A stretch of 64,000 bases of DNA from Paenibacillus peoriae KCTC 3763 (GTDB lineage: Bacteria; Bacillota; Bacilli; Paenibacillales; Paenibacillaceae), in the NCBI RefSeq assembly GCF_000236805.1, contig NZ_AGFX01000041.1, forward strand, positions 124,001 to 188,000. The letters are read 5' to 3'. A program made the translations under genes and the position numbers. Positions 16,876 to 26,533 of the stretch are shown here, one piece after another. The notes under the pieces are model-generated. The model was not told the DNA's origin. It worked only from the letters and a program-made list of their open reading frames with translations, and did not search any database. Numbering within the stretch: position 1 is the stretch's first letter; every line of letters starts with the position of its first letter.

Positions 16876-16910
16876 GTAATCATACTTGTACCTCCTGTAA
16901 TCCATCGTTT

Positions 16911-17618
16911 TTACCAATCGATTGGTTTACCATCCCTGAAGAACCCTCCACGAGGTCCTTCCGATCCCATCGTCACTAACTGTAGGATCAACTCGGCAGC
17001 GCGTTTCGAAGTTCTCGGAGCAGAGGGTCCCCCCATATCCGAACTTACCCAGCCCGGATCGACTGCATAAATCTTGATATCTCCCCTAACTTCTGCTGCT
17101 GCTAATCGAGTCAATGCATTCATTGCAAGTTTGGAGATCTTGTACGCCCCCACTCCTGGGGACGACATGGCACTCATGGCGCCATATTCCGAGGAAACAT
17201 TGATGATTCTTCCATATCCCCGCTTTTCCATGAGCGGAAGAAATGAACGCATGACATGGTAAACGCCGAAAAAATTCGTGGACATCGTTTGCTCCAGAAT
17301 CGCAGGATCCATGGTCAACAACCGGGCACTACCATCCAAATATACGCCCGCGTTGTTAATTAATACATCCAAGTGGCCAACGGTCTCGGTGATGGTCATT
17401 GCTGCTTTGCAGATGCTTTCTTGATCTGTGACATCCATGACGACGAACGAAACATTCAGTCCGGACTCGGCAAGTCGTTGCGCCGCTTCAGCACCCTTCT
17501 TTGGATCCCTACTTGCCAAAATGACTTTGAACCCCATTGAAGCCAATTGTTTGACCATTTCATATCCGATTCCTCGATTCGCGCCTGTAATAAGAGCTGC
17601 TTGTTTATCCTGCAACAT
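16911..17618 (-). CDS. Short-chain dehydrogenase/reductase
   Basis: 235 residues. TGANRGIGYEMVK loop, VLINNAGVYLDG, NVSSEYGAMS with catalytic Ser and YKISK (YxxxK), then VDPGWVSSDMGGPSAPR, a tail common in carbonyl reductase-like SDRs. GGAGG lies within the 3' end of the upstream MFS gene and the two genes overlap by 14 nt, which implies translational coupling. It forms a three-gene unit with the MFS pump and the SDR at 18773; export plus reduction of a toxic carbonyl is a reasonable guess. Confidence 0.88.
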   Translation of the reverse strand: MLQDKQAALITGANRGIGYEMVKQLASMGFKVILASRDPKKGAEAAQRLAESGLNVSFVVMDVTDQESICKAAMTITETVGHLDVLINNAGVYLDGSARLLTMDPAILEQTMSTNFFGVYHVMRSFLPLMEKRGYGRIINVSSEYGAMSAMSSPGVGAYKISKLAMNALTRLAAAEVRGDIKIYAVDPGWVSSDMGGPSAPRTSKRAAELILQLVTMGSEGPRGGFFRDGKPIDW

Positions 17619-18783
17619 TGGAATCCTCCATTCGTCTGTACAAAGAAACTCTTGGATATATCGTTGCGATGCTTAATATTAGGAACAAGATTCCCCCAAT
17701 TACGACGTATTGCGTACTTATGCCTGATATGAATAATCCGCATACAGCTGCGCCAATCGTTGTTCCCAAGTTGGCGGATGTCAGAAAGACACCGTTCGCG
17801 AATTCGGGAGCTTCCGGCGCTGCGGACACAACCCAATATTGCGTAATGTTGCCGCCTATGCCGCCCAAGATTCCCCAAATCAAAACAATGAAGGCCATGG
17901 GGACGCTGAACTGTCCCATGCTGAAAAGCATGATGTAAACGGCAAGCATGGCAAATGGATAAAATATGACCGTTCTTAATGGATGATTAGCAAGCAGCTT
18001 CCCTGCCATCATGTTTCCAACAATATTGGCTGCTCCGTATAGGAATAACATCACACTGATTGTGTTCCAGTCATACTTCGTCACGGTTTTAAGATACTCG
18101 GCAAGGTAACTGTACACCCCAAATACGGCTCCGTTCATGAAGATCACACCAGCAATGGAAAGCCATGTCACGGATCTTTTTAATACCCGCAATTGAGTGC
18201 CATAAGAGAGCCTTTGTGCAACAGGTATCGTTGGTACGAACAGGAGTGTCGCGACGAATGCGACTGTCGTTCCAGCGGCAAAGAACAACATCGCATAGGT
18301 AAGCGAAGTGTAGGTGGCAATCAAACTCGAGACCGGAACGCCAAGCACCATCCCTGCAGACACGCCAACGAATACTTTAGCCACTGCCTTCGAAGCATCC
18401 TCCTTGCCGACGGACGCCGCGGCGACGGTGAATGCCAATGAAACATACACGGGATGGAAAAAGGCCGGAACGACACGTGCAATCAGTAATACGATAAAGT
18501 TTGATGTAAAGGCGGAGACAAGGTTGCCCACAATAAAAATGCCAAGCACAAGCAACATGACTTTCTTGCGGTTCATGCCTGAAAACAATAAAGGCATCGT
18601 TGGGCCAGAGACGGCAACCGCAAGCGCAAAGAGACTCACGATCAACCCCGCAGTGGAGATACTGACCTGGTAGTGATCCGCAATCATAGGCAAGATTCCG
18701 ATCACGCCCATCTCGGTATTCAAGATACCGAATACACCCAAGGTCAATATATAGACAATGAAATGATTTCGATTAGTCTTCAT
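17605..18783 (-). CDS. MFS drug:proton antiporter, DHA1 type
   Basis: 392 residues and about 12 hydrophobic segments. FGILNTEMGVIGILPMIADH at the N-terminus and GPTMPLLFSGMNRKKVMLL (loop 2-3 basic motif) are typical of the DHA1/AraJ-like efflux family. The frame is open to 18912, but the ATG at 18783 begins the family-like MKTNRNHF. It overlaps the stop of the upstream SDR by 11 nt (ATGAAGACTAA), so coupled translation explains the weak Shine-Dalgarno. Substrate unknown. Confidence 0.87.
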   Translation of the reverse strand: MKTNRNHFIVYILTLGVFGILNTEMGVIGILPMIADHYQVSISTAGLIVSLFALAVAVSGPTMPLLFSGMNRKKVMLLVLGIFIVGNLVSAFTSNFIVLLIARVVPAFFHPVYVSLAFTVAAASVGKEDASKAVAKVFVGVSAGMVLGVPVSSLIATYTSLTYAMLFFAAGTTVAFVATLLFVPTIPVAQRLSYGTQLRVLKRSVTWLSIAGVIFMNGAVFGVYSYLAEYLKTVTKYDWNTISVMLFLYGAANIVGNMMAGKLLANHPLRTVIFYPFAMLAVYIMLFSMGQFSVPMAFIVLIWGILGGIGGNITQYWVVSAAPEAPEFANGVFLTSANLGTTIGAAVCGLFISGISTQYVVIGGILFLILSIATIYPRVSLYRRMEDSNVAG

Positions 18784-19612
18784 AGGCCATCGACATCGAG
18801 AGATCGCGGTAGGCATCGATCTGCGCTTGAAGGTCGACAATCTTCTGCTCTGCAATGCCGACCGCGTCGGCGCCTGCGATGAAACGTCGAGGCGGCTCAG
18901 CTTCGCTTGCAATCATGAGAAGCGCTTTTGCGAGCTTGTTCGGATCGCCGGGCTGTTGCCCGTTCTGCTCATTAAAAAAGGCCATGTAACCGGCTCTGCG
19001 GTCCGCATAGTCCGCGATTGTCGGCTTGGCATAAGTCGACGACGCCTCCGTCAGGAATTCCGTACGAAAAAAGCCCGGGTTGACAATGGTCGTATGAATG
19101 CCGAATGGAGCTGCCTCGGGCGCCAACGACTCCATCCAACCCTCCAGCGCAAATTTCGATGCGCAATAAGCGGAATTAAACTCGAATCCGGACATACCGG
19201 CGCCCGAAGCGATCGAGATAATATGACCGGCACGCTGCTTGCGCATGACAGGCAACACGGCACGGGTAACATTCATCGGGCCGATCAACGCCACCTGCAG
19301 CTGACATTCGATTTGGTCCGGGGTCAGTTCCTCGAAGTAGCCCCCATAGAAGTGGGCGGCATTATTGACCAGCACGTCGATGGTCCCGAACCGGTCGATT
19401 GCCGCCTTGACTGCGGACTCTGCATCGGCAGGCCGGGTAACGTCCAATCGGACGACCAATACATTCTCGGCTTCACCAATTGCCTTGGCCACCGCATCCG
19501 GATTGCGGCCGGCAGCCACAACCTTGTGTCCGGCGTTCAAAGCTGCTTTCGCGAAATGGGTACCCATACCTCGACCGGCACCCGTGATAAACCAAACCTT
19601 TGTCGTATTCAT
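18773..19612 (-). CDS. Short-chain dehydrogenase/reductase, GC-rich
   Basis: About 279 residues from MNTTKVWFITGAGRGMG. TGAGRGMG loop, VNNAAHFYGG, SIASGAGMSGFEFNSAYCASK (Ser and YxxxK) and PGFFRTEFL. Long C-terminal part as in the SDR subgroup often annotated oxidoreductase/retinol-dehydrogenase-like. GGAGG lies 11 nt from this ATG; an ATG at 19621 is too close to it. GC content is high compared with the island's AT-rich parts, like the SDR at 13477. First gene of the SDR-MFS-SDR unit. Confidence 0.87.
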   Translation of the reverse strand: MNTTKVWFITGAGRGMGTHFAKAALNAGHKVVAAGRNPDAVAKAIGEAENVLVVRLDVTRPADAESAVKAAIDRFGTIDVLVNNAAHFYGGYFEELTPDQIECQLQVALIGPMNVTRAVLPVMRKQRAGHIISIASGAGMSGFEFNSAYCASKFALEGWMESLAPEAAPFGIHTTIVNPGFFRTEFLTEASSTYAKPTIADYADRRAGYMAFFNEQNGQQPGDPNKLAKALLMIASEAEPPRRFIAGADAVGIAEQKIVDLQAQIDAYRDLSMSMAYED

Positions 19613-19773
19613 GTTATTCATTTCCTCCAGCCTCCAATCCTCCAATATCATGTGCCGATGTCGCGCATGTGACGACGATCGGAACCGTTTTTCCGTTACT
19701 TACCGGCATTCAACTGGGCCAACCACTGATTCAGATACTCTTCGATCATGCAATGATCAAGAGCAACATTCAT

Positions 19774-20517
19774 TTAGATAACTTGCTTCGTTGGGCGAAT
19801 CATAATTTCACTTACAGCAACAGTATCAGGCGTGCTAATTGCATATGCTATCGCATCGGCAACATCACTCGGTTTCAATCCCACACCTGGTATTTTTGCG
19901 TTCTCCTTCAACCAATCTCGAGTTGCAGGGTCATTGACCGTTGTGTAAAGTTCCGTATCCACCATTCCGGGAGAAATGATGGTTGAACGGACATTATTTT
20001 CTCTTTCCTCTTGGCGAATCCCCTCCATGATCGCTCGCACAGCAAATTTTGTACCACAGTAAACAGCATAACCAGGAGTCACAACGTGTCCTAAAATGGA
20101 ATCGGTCGCAATAATTTGACCGGATTGCTGTTTTTTCATGATAGGTAATACCGCAGCAATGCCATTTAATACACCCATGATATTAAGATCTAACACTTGT
20201 CGCCATTCATCAAAGCGTGCTTCCGAGAGAGACGCAGTTGGCATAATACCAGCGTTATTATATAGCACATCTACGCGACCATATTTTTTGACCGCCAGAT
20301 CAACAACGGCTTGAACTTCCTCTTTTTTAGTTACATCAGCAACAACATATGCAATTTCAGCATCCGGCAATGTTTTAACAAGAGCTTTCAAGCGATCTTC
20401 GCGGCGAGCCGCAATGACTAATTTTGCTCCTTCTTGCGCAAGTTTCTTAGTAGTTGCTTCGCCAATCCCACTTGACGCTCCCAAAATAATGACAACTTTC
20501 CCTTGAATATTTGACAT
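19774..20517 (-). CDS. Short-chain dehydrogenase/reductase
   Basis: 247 residues from MSNIQGKVVIILGASSG. LGASSGIGEA loop (Leu where Thr is common), YNNAGIMPTA, DSILGHVVTPGYAVYCGTK with Ser and YxxxK, and SPGMVDTELYTTV. The frame opens at 20562 but the domain begins at 20517. Directly after its stop (TAAATG) a 25-codon frame MNVALDHCMIEEYLNQWL starts, probably a remnant. AT-rich and native-looking. Substrate unknown. Confidence 0.87.
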   Translation of the reverse strand: MSNIQGKVVIILGASSGIGEATTKKLAQEGAKLVIAARREDRLKALVKTLPDAEIAYVVADVTKKEEVQAVVDLAVKKYGRVDVLYNNAGIMPTASLSEARFDEWRQVLDLNIMGVLNGIAAVLPIMKKQQSGQIIATDSILGHVVTPGYAVYCGTKFAVRAIMEGIRQEERENNVRSTIISPGMVDTELYTTVNDPATRDWLKENAKIPGVGLKPSDVADAIAYAISTPDTVAVSEIMIRPTKQVI

Positions 20518-20567
20518 TAGAGATTCACGGTTCCTTTCTTCATGCAAATGGATTGGTTTCATAAATG

Positions 20568-20959
20568 TTAAGATTTCACTCGAACACGCGTTTTATAATG
20601 AGTTGGTTTCGCGTGGCGTATTATCGCAGAACGAGCTCGCGAGCGGATCATCGGGTTTAGATATGGGTCGTCGTTGTATTTCACACGGTACGCATTGTCG
20701 ATGAGATCGTTGATCTGCCCTTCGATCGGTTCAAAAGAGACTTCCTTCGTCATGCCAGCCACAGTGATTCGCCCTGCCTTCTGTCGTAGTGCTGCCTGGT
20801 ATCAACGTGAGTTCTGTTCGTAGTAGGCGTGCACATAAACTGAGCCGTCAACCACAACGGACCAAATCCAAGTCGGGGTGCCGTAGGTTGCTCACGAAAT
20901 GGTGAAATGTGCTGGTCATCCGTCTCAGCGGTATAGACTCCTGATGATTGATTCTCCAT
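20568..20959 (-). pseudogene. DUF2255 family protein, broken
   Basis: The ATG at 20959 starts MENQSSGVYTAETDDQHISP. A frameshift then leads to GTPTWIWSVVVDGSVYVHAY, an in-frame TGA where a Trp is expected (NSR-stop-YQAALRQKAGRI), and MTKEVSFEPIEGQINDLID with a DAYRVKY-like end. The parts, in order, make one DUF2255 protein. One frameshift and one nonsense change show it is inactive. Confidence 0.78.
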
Positions 20960-21022
20960 GAGTGCCGTTGTTCTATGAGAGGGATGGATGAACGGATCAG
21001 GATATTGCCGAAAAATTGAGAT

Positions 21023-22012
21023 TTAAGGCATATTTACACCTCTTGCACTAACCAGTAATGTGTACCATTGTTCTCTAGTCATGATTTCCGACTGTCTTGC
21101 AGCATCTTTGCAGGCAATAATGCGCTTAGGATTTACCGTGCCGAGGACTGGTTGTATGCAGGCTGGATGCTTCATCAGCCAAGCGAGTACGATCGCTTCA
21201 GGCGTTGTCTCATTCTCACCCGCGATCTGCTGAATGAGCGCTGCTGTTTTCATTTCCGCTTCGGTCGCGTTGTCAGATACTTTTCCTGAAAGTCTGCCTT
21301 GAGCCAGTGGCCCCCATGCTTGAATCTGAATGTTTTCCATCTGCATAAATTCCATAAGCCCTTCAGGAAAGTTATCCTTTAAGCCGGCATTCTGGTTAAT
21401 ATGAAGAATGCCCGGATCGACCCAGTGCTGACGCAGAAGGCTCATCTCCAGCTGGTTTACGACGAATGGATCAGGCAAAGCGCTTTGCAGGAAGCGAATT
21501 TGTCCCGGGCTCATATTCGATACGCCAAAGTGACGTACCTTGCCCGACAGCTTCAGCATGGTGAAAGCTTCGGCAATCTCATCCGGCTCCATCAACGGAT
21601 CCGGGCGGTGCAGCAGCAACACGTCCAGATATTGTGTACCAAGCCGCTCTAATATGCCGTCCACCGAATGCAGGATATGCGCTTTCGAGAAGTTGTAGCG
21701 CTGTGGCAATATGCCGTCGGATAGATGAATGCCTACTTTGGATTGAATGACAATCTGTTCACGGAGACGGGGCTGCTGCTTAAGCACTTGCCCAAATACG
21801 GATTCCGCTTTACCCCTCTTATAAATGTCCGCATGGTCGTACATAGTAATTCCGATGGAAAGAGCGGCTTCCACGGCTTCTTCCGCTTGACGGATGTGGC
21901 TGGATGTAACCGGGTCTGCAAAATCCCAGCTTCCGCCTAAGCCCATGCAGCCCAGCACTAAGCGGCTGTTCGATATTCCTCGACTCTCTAACGGCATCAT
22001 TTTCAATTTCAT
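21023..22012 (-). CDS. Aldo/keto reductase
   Basis: 329 residues with the AKR TIM barrel and full catalytic tetrad: Asp and Tyr in MYDHADIYKRG, Lys in VIQSKVGI and His in LLLHRPDP. VLGTVNPKRI near the C-terminus binds NADPH. Closest in style to YdhF-type oxidoreductases that reduce aldehydes and ketones. A GGGGG sits just upstream; ATGs at 22012 and 22000 are both possible starts. Substrate unknown. Confidence 0.88.
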   Translation of the reverse strand: MKLKMMPLESRGISNSRLVLGCMGLGGSWDFADPVTSSHIRQAEEAVEAALSIGITMYDHADIYKRGKAESVFGQVLKQQPRLREQIVIQSKVGIHLSDGILPQRYNFSKAHILHSVDGILERLGTQYLDVLLLHRPDPLMEPDEIAEAFTMLKLSGKVRHFGVSNMSPGQIRFLQSALPDPFVVNQLEMSLLRQHWVDPGILHINQNAGLKDNFPEGLMEFMQMENIQIQAWGPLAQGRLSGKVSDNATEAEMKTAALIQQIAGENETTPEAIVLAWLMKHPACIQPVLGTVNPKRIIACKDAARQSEIMTREQWYTLLVSARGVNMP

Positions 22013-22029
22013 CAACCCCCGAAAAATAG

Positions 22030-22313
22030 ATAAACTTCCTTTAATTGTTCTTCAACGAGCTCGAATGCCTCTTCAGATTCTATCATCGCTAACCAAAGGA
22101 TAGAATCCGTTGCTTGCTTAGGAGTTCTTGGAGCAGTTGGTTTACCCATATCTGTAACTTTGTGATTTCCGAACCAACCTGGGTGACAATTCCCGCGATC
22201 GTTCTCTGGAACGAGATGATATTTACCGGTCCCCAATCGCCGCGAGCTGTATGGATGTCAGAGTGGCAAATACCAGCGTATTTAATCTCAATGAGGACAT
22301 CATGCGACCTCAA
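22030..22313 (-). pseudogene. Chimeric remnant: zinc alcohol dehydrogenase N-part joined to an SDR C-part
   Basis: From about 22305 the minus strand encodes [20 protein letters not shown], then GDWGPVN and [15 protein letters not shown]. This is the catalytic-zinc region of a YahK/AdhC-type alcohol dehydrogenase, damaged in the middle. In another frame it continues [20 protein letters not shown] and LWLAM, the C-terminus of a carbonyl reductase-like SDR. The junction is near 22158. Both parents are incomplete, so this is a recombination scar. Confidence 0.72.
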
Positions 22314-22620
22314 GATCCCGGATCTATCGTGATCAGTTTAAATGGACCTTCCGGACTGAATACAGCACGGGCATTAGCAGTTATCACCGTATAATCTCCT
22401 GCAACCCATGAATATTGTATTTCATCCATCTGGTACAACTCGATATGAGTGTCTGTAGATGGCGCAGGGACTCTTCCGCGTGACGACAAATCTTCCAAGC
22501 AGACAAACCGCCAGCATTATTCGATCCATCCTGCTCTTCCAGCCTCGCCCGCCATATGAGTTCGCCGTATCGAAGTAGCTTCTGCGAAAAAAGCCAACCG
22601 ATTACCTCCTTTGTTATTTA
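22314..22620. other. Decayed coding DNA upstream of the LysR gene
   Basis: A strong minus-strand Shine-Dalgarno (AAAGGAGG near 22610) precedes a short frame LAFFAEATSIRRTHMAGEAG that ends after 25 codons. It looks like the start of a gene once divergent from the LysR regulator and now lost. Other short frames show no recognisable family. Confidence 0.4.
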
Positions 22621-22661
22621 TTTTAGTGTGCTTTTTTGCGCATAGATAATACTTATATCTT

Positions 22662-22673
22662 ATATCATGATAT
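22662..22673. promoter_or_regulatory. Palindrome in the LysR gene leader
   Basis: ATATCATGATAT is a perfect 12-bp palindrome 54 nt upstream of the LysR start. It fits the T-N11-A style of LysR autoregulatory sites; inference only. Confidence 0.45.
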
Positions 22674-22726
22674 GCTTGAAGGGCATTTCTGAATCGTGTA
22701 TTGTAAAACATAAAGGAGGAGTATAG

Positions 22727-23626
22727 ATGGAAGTTAGAGTTTTGCGTTACTTTCTTGCTGTTGCAAGAGAAGGAAGCATCACGGGTGCGGCTGATTTTTT
22801 GCATGTTACACAGCCGACCTTGTCTAGACAATTAAAAGATCTTGAACAAGAGTTAGGAAAAAAACTATTTATTCGCAGTAGTCACAGTATCATTCTCACA
22901 GATGAAGGAATGCTCTTAAGAAAGAGAGCAGAAGAAATCGTTGATATGGTCGAGAAATTAGAGGCAGAATTCATATCCATGGAAGAAACAATAAGTGGTG
23001 ATGTTTATATAGGCGGCGGGGAAACCGATGCCATGAAACAGATTGCACGGGCAGTAAGAGACTTACAGATAAGTTATCCAAATATACGGTATCACCTCTA
23101 CAGCGGAAACGAAGATGATGTAGCTGAACGGCTAGACAAGGGACTGCTTGACTTTGGTATTTTAATTCAACCGGCTGATGTATCAAAATACAATTATATC
23201 AATATCCCAGCCAAGGATATTTGGGGTGTTGTTATGAGGAAAGACAGCCCTCTTGCTTGCAAAGATACCATTCAAGCAGCAGATTTAATCCATGTTCCGC
23301 TAATCTGTTCACGACAGGCTATGAAGCAGACATTTTCTAAAAATGAATTTGCGGATTGGTTTGGCGAAGATTTTGATAAATTAAATGTCGTGGCTACATA
23401 CAATCTTGCATATAATGCTGCCATTATGGTTGAAGAAGGCATTGGTTATGCAATAACTCTTGATAAAATAGTGAATACGTCTAGTGATAGTAACCTTTGT
23501 TTTAGACCGCTAGAGCCAAGACTTGAATCTGGCTTAGATATTGTTTGGAAAAAGCATCAAGTCTTTTCAGTTGCTGCCGAGTTGTTTTTAAAAGAAATTC
23601 AGGAGAAATTCAGCGGCAAAAACTAA
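22727..23626 (+). CDS. LysR family transcriptional regulator
   Basis: 299 residues. N-terminal HTH (VRVLRYFLAVAREGSITGAA and LHVTQPTLSRQLKDLE) and a periplasmic-binding-type effector domain. AAAGGAGGAG lies 6 nt before the ATG. It is one of few intact plus-strand genes in the island, and its natural divergent target appears destroyed. It might act on the neighbouring aldo/keto reductase. Effector unknown. Confidence 0.9.
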   Translation: MEVRVLRYFLAVAREGSITGAADFLHVTQPTLSRQLKDLEQELGKKLFIRSSHSIILTDEGMLLRKRAEEIVDMVEKLEAEFISMEETISGDVYIGGGETDAMKQIARAVRDLQISYPNIRYHLYSGNEDDVAERLDKGLLDFGILIQPADVSKYNYINIPAKDIWGVVMRKDSPLACKDTIQAADLIHVPLICSRQAMKQTFSKNEFADWFGEDFDKLNVVATYNLAYNAAIMVEEGIGYAITLDKIVNTSSDSNLCFRPLEPRLESGLDIVWKKHQVFSVAAELFLKEIQEKFSGKN

Positions 23627-23827
23627 AAAACAGCCGCGAGAAGCAGCCGTAATTCAGCTATCCAGCCAGTTACTTCAATGCAAAAGCAACCGATCCTTTC
23701 GGCCGGCTGCCATAATGCTTTTACTTAGCTATCGTATCCGTCAATCTCTCTGTAGTTGTAGCCACCTTTTCGAGGGAGTAACTCTTCAAAATCACATGCT
23801 AGTATTTTGAACAGAGATTCCCAATAA
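23627..23827. other. Gene-poor stretch with a short minus-strand remnant
   Basis: About 23720-23800, minus strand, encodes CDFEELLPRKGGYNYREIDG, which looks like protein sequence but lacks a start. Otherwise nothing recognisable. Confidence 0.35.
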
Positions 23828-24010
23828 GTAAAGAGATTGATCTTACATAAATACCAGAATGAAAATTATCAGTCGGTCCAATTACAAGATAGTATCTTGG
23901 AAAGAGAATCCATCAGGAAATTCAAGCCTTTTGTAGACGTCAAAGTCATACAGTTATTGGATGACAAGAACAAATATCGTTCCTACATATTCATTGGCGG
24001 CCAAATATAA
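23828..24010 (+). pseudogene. C-terminal protein fragment, unknown family
   Basis: Sixty-one codons without ATG or GTG start: KYQNENYQSVQLQDSILERE, then RKFKPFVDVKVI and a YIFIGGQI end. Protein-like composition; probably a truncated gene end. Confidence 0.4.
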
Positions 24011-24026
24011 GTCTTATCGTGCCTGC

Positions 24027-24068
24027 AATGATTAAGGGATGACTCTCCCGAGTTGTCCCTTAATCATT
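24027..24068. terminator. Bidirectional terminator
   Basis: AATGATTAAGGGA pairs with TCCCTTAATCATT over a 16-nt loop, 18 nt beyond the qorB-like stop. Confidence 0.75.
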
Positions 24069-24085
24069 TATTTCCCACATACAAT

Positions 24086-24940
24086 TTACTGGAATGTGGT
24101 TGACAGTATTGATTCAAGGTTTCGTGCTGGACGACCAGACAGTTTCTCAATGTCTCCCGTAACGATATCGAAGTCACCATTAGAAAAATTCTGTTGAATG
24201 CTCACAATAGCAGTTATGACCTCTACCGGAAGTCCCGCCTGCTGAAACTGTGCTTGGAGCGTCTCGGCTGGCAGTGTAATGAATGCTAATGGTTTACCGC
24301 TTGCTTTAGCGATGGCCTCTGCACGTTGCGCACCAGTTAGGCTTTCTGGCCCGGTACCTGTGTAGATCGCACCATCGTGACCTTTGCCGACCAGCAGACC
24401 AGCTGCTGCTGCAGCCAGGTCGTCACGCGAGACAAAGCTCACTTTGTTTTCGTTTATACCCGTGAGTACGCCATGCGCCAAGGACATCTGTGCTTCCTCT
24501 ATTAGAGACTCTGCATAGTAACTCATGCGCAGGATGCTCCACTGGCGAGCCTTGCGCATCAAATGCTGTTCACTGGCAAAGTAGTCGGCTGCGATGTTCG
24601 GTTTTTGCACATTCCGCGCCCCAGCAGACGACATAAGGACAATGTGGGACACACCGGCTGCTACGGCTGCGTCAATAGCTGCAATGTTCTGAACCGCACG
24701 AGCACCTGGCTGTAAACTGGTTGAGGGGATAAGTAGTAGCCGATCTAAGCCTTTGTAAGACTCGATTAACGATGATGGTTGATCGTAATCGCCGAATCGA
24801 GCTTCTACGCCATCAATTGTAATTTTCTCCGGAGAACGTGAGATGGCGACAACGCTATGCTTCCCAACCGTACGCTCCAACAGATGTTTTACCGTCGCTG
24901 TACCTAAATTACCGCTTGCACCATTTACACCAATTTTCAT
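24086..24940 (-). CDS. QorB-like NAD(P)H:quinone reductase (atypical SDR)
   Basis: 284 residues from MKIGVNGASGNLGTATVKHL, with the GASGNLG dinucleotide loop. LMSSAGARNVQKPN, WSILRMSYYAESL and GIYTG-like TGTGPESLTGAQRAE follow the QorB/NmrA pattern (quinone oxidoreductase 2 family). The ATG at 24940 has GGAGAAG 7 nt upstream; one at 24955 lacks this. It is the last gene of a doxX-LLM-qorB transcript, 18 nt after the LLM stop. A stranded copy of its 3' end is found at 11692. Confidence 0.85.
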   Translation of the reverse strand: MKIGVNGASGNLGTATVKHLLERTVGKHSVVAISRSPEKITIDGVEARFGDYDQPSSLIESYKGLDRLLLIPSTSLQPGARAVQNIAAIDAAVAAGVSHIVLMSSAGARNVQKPNIAADYFASEQHLMRKARQWSILRMSYYAESLIEEAQMSLAHGVLTGINENKVSFVSRDDLAAAAAGLLVGKGHDGAIYTGTGPESLTGAQRAEAIAKASGKPLAFITLPAETLQAQFQQAGLPVEVITAIVSIQQNFSNGDFDIVTGDIEKLSGRPARNLESILSTTFQ

Positions 24941-24958
24941 TTTTATCTTCTCCATTCT

Positions 24959-26021
24959 TTACACAGTATTTTGTTTCTTTCGTATTTCTCTGCGAACAAC
25001 CGGGGCAACTTCTAAAGCTAGTAGTTCAATGGCTTTCGCCACTTTGGACAGTGGCTGTCCCCCTATGTCGAATTGATTCATAAATCGGCTGTGACCAAAA
25101 AGCTCATGCTGAAAGAGAATCTTTTCAACGAGTTGCTGCGGGCTTCCGATCGCAAGAACAATGTCTGGAGCAGTCATTATATCTAAGTCTGAACGTGACA
25201 TCCAAAAACGTTGTCCTCGCTCCTTCATGAAATAGGAAAAATAGTTCATGTAGTGAGGATAGAACTCATCAAGTGCTTGAATAGATGTCTGGGCAATGTA
25301 TGCATGACCTGTGACAGAAACTCTTAGCTTCGATGGGTCATGCCCTGCCGCTTTGCCTGCGGCCCGGTAAATATCCACAAGCGGTTTAACTCTTCTTGGA
25401 TCTCCACTCAAAATACCAAGTGCCATGTTAAGACCCAATCGCCCCGCTCTAGCGGCACTCTCCGGCGTTCCCCCGACTCCAATCCAGATCGGGAGTTTAG
25501 ATTGCAATGGCCTAGGCAATATCCGCATCTATTAGCTCTGGTCTGAATTGACCCTTCCAGGAAACTTGCTCTTGCTCGTTTAACTTCAGCAATAAACCAA
25601 GTTTATTTTCAAACAATTCATCATAATTTCTTAAATCCGCTCCAAAGAGCTCGAATGATTCCAAGAAAGCTCCGCGACCCGCAATAAGTTCCGTACGTCC
25701 GCCTGATATTAAGTCCAGCGTTGCAAAATCCTCAAATACTCTTACCGGGTCAGCCGTACTAATAACGGACAAAGTACTCGTTAGGCGAATGTTCTTTGTC
25801 GCTTGAGCAATGGCGGTCAGAATTATGGCATAGGATGAAGTGACAAAATCCAAACGATGATGTTCCCCAACTCCAAAGAGGTCAAGACTGGCTTCATCAG
25901 CCAGCTTTGCAGCGGCAATAATATCATCAATCCGGCTTTTTGCACTTATAGTCTGTCCCGATGGTGCAGGGATTCTTTCACCTAACGAATAGATCCCAAA
26001 TTCAAATTCCTGATCCTTCAT
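24959..26021 (-). pseudogene. Luciferase-like (LLM class) flavin oxidoreductase with a single frameshift
   Basis: The ATG at 26021 opens MKDQEFEFGIYSLGERIPAP and reads through FGVGEHHRLDFVTSSY to QFRPELIDADI. Then a second frame continues LPRPLQSKLPIWIGVGGTPE to the end (RREIRKKQNTV). Joined, they give a normal FMN-dependent luciferase-like monooxygenase of about 340 residues. The break lies at 25512-25528. Its start follows the doxX stop with no gap. It could be a real mutation or a sequence error, because everything else is well preserved. Confidence 0.82.
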
Positions 26022-26396
26022 TTAATTAAATCCCGGAAAATCCGCAAGATCGGATGCGTTTATTGCAAATAAAACAATTCCGATAATCGCAAGTAAAAGA
26101 ATCATAAATGTTTGCTTGAAGGAATCCTTAACTCGGATATGCGTGATAATACCGCCGATACCTGTAATACCAAGTATTAATGCTCCCAAGGCTACCCAAC
26201 TGGATTCCCAATAGCCAACGATTAATGCGGCCGCACCAACAAGTTCAACAATACCTGTTACGACTCGGAAACATTGCGGTAATCCCCAATGCTTAAATCC
26301 ATCAACATGCATCTTGGAACCTGAAATTTTTCCTAATCCTGCCATTAAGAACATGAGCGCTAATAAGCTTTGCATAATAACCAATAAAATTGTCAT
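26022..26396 (-). CDS. DoxX-like membrane protein
   Basis: 124 residues and four hydrophobic helices. LLALMFLMAGLGKISGSKMH at the N-terminus and FRVVTGIVELVGAAALIVGY are typical of the DoxX_2 family. These membrane proteins often accompany redox enzymes and thiol stress genes; the exact role is unknown. AGGAGAGG lies 5 nt before the ATG. First gene of the transcript continuing into the LLM enzyme and qorB-like gene. Confidence 0.85.
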   Translation of the reverse strand: MTILLVIMQSLLALMFLMAGLGKISGSKMHVDGFKHWGLPQCFRVVTGIVELVGAAALIVGYWESSWVALGALILGITGIGGIITHIRVKDSFKQTFMILLLAIIGIVLFAINASDLADFPGFN

Positions 26397-26533
26397 CTAA
26401 ACCTCTCCTAATTAATTGGAAATGATCGGAATTTTCTTGATATAAAAATATTCCTTTACCAAGCGATAAATAAACTTTCCTATCACTGAACGAAATTTCA
26501 TAATCATTCTTCTTATACTATGCGTTTAGATAA

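Noticed and set aside
25512-25528. Programmed frameshift in the luciferase-like gene
   Set aside because: No clear slippery heptamer or strong downstream structure is visible; mutation or sequence error is simpler.
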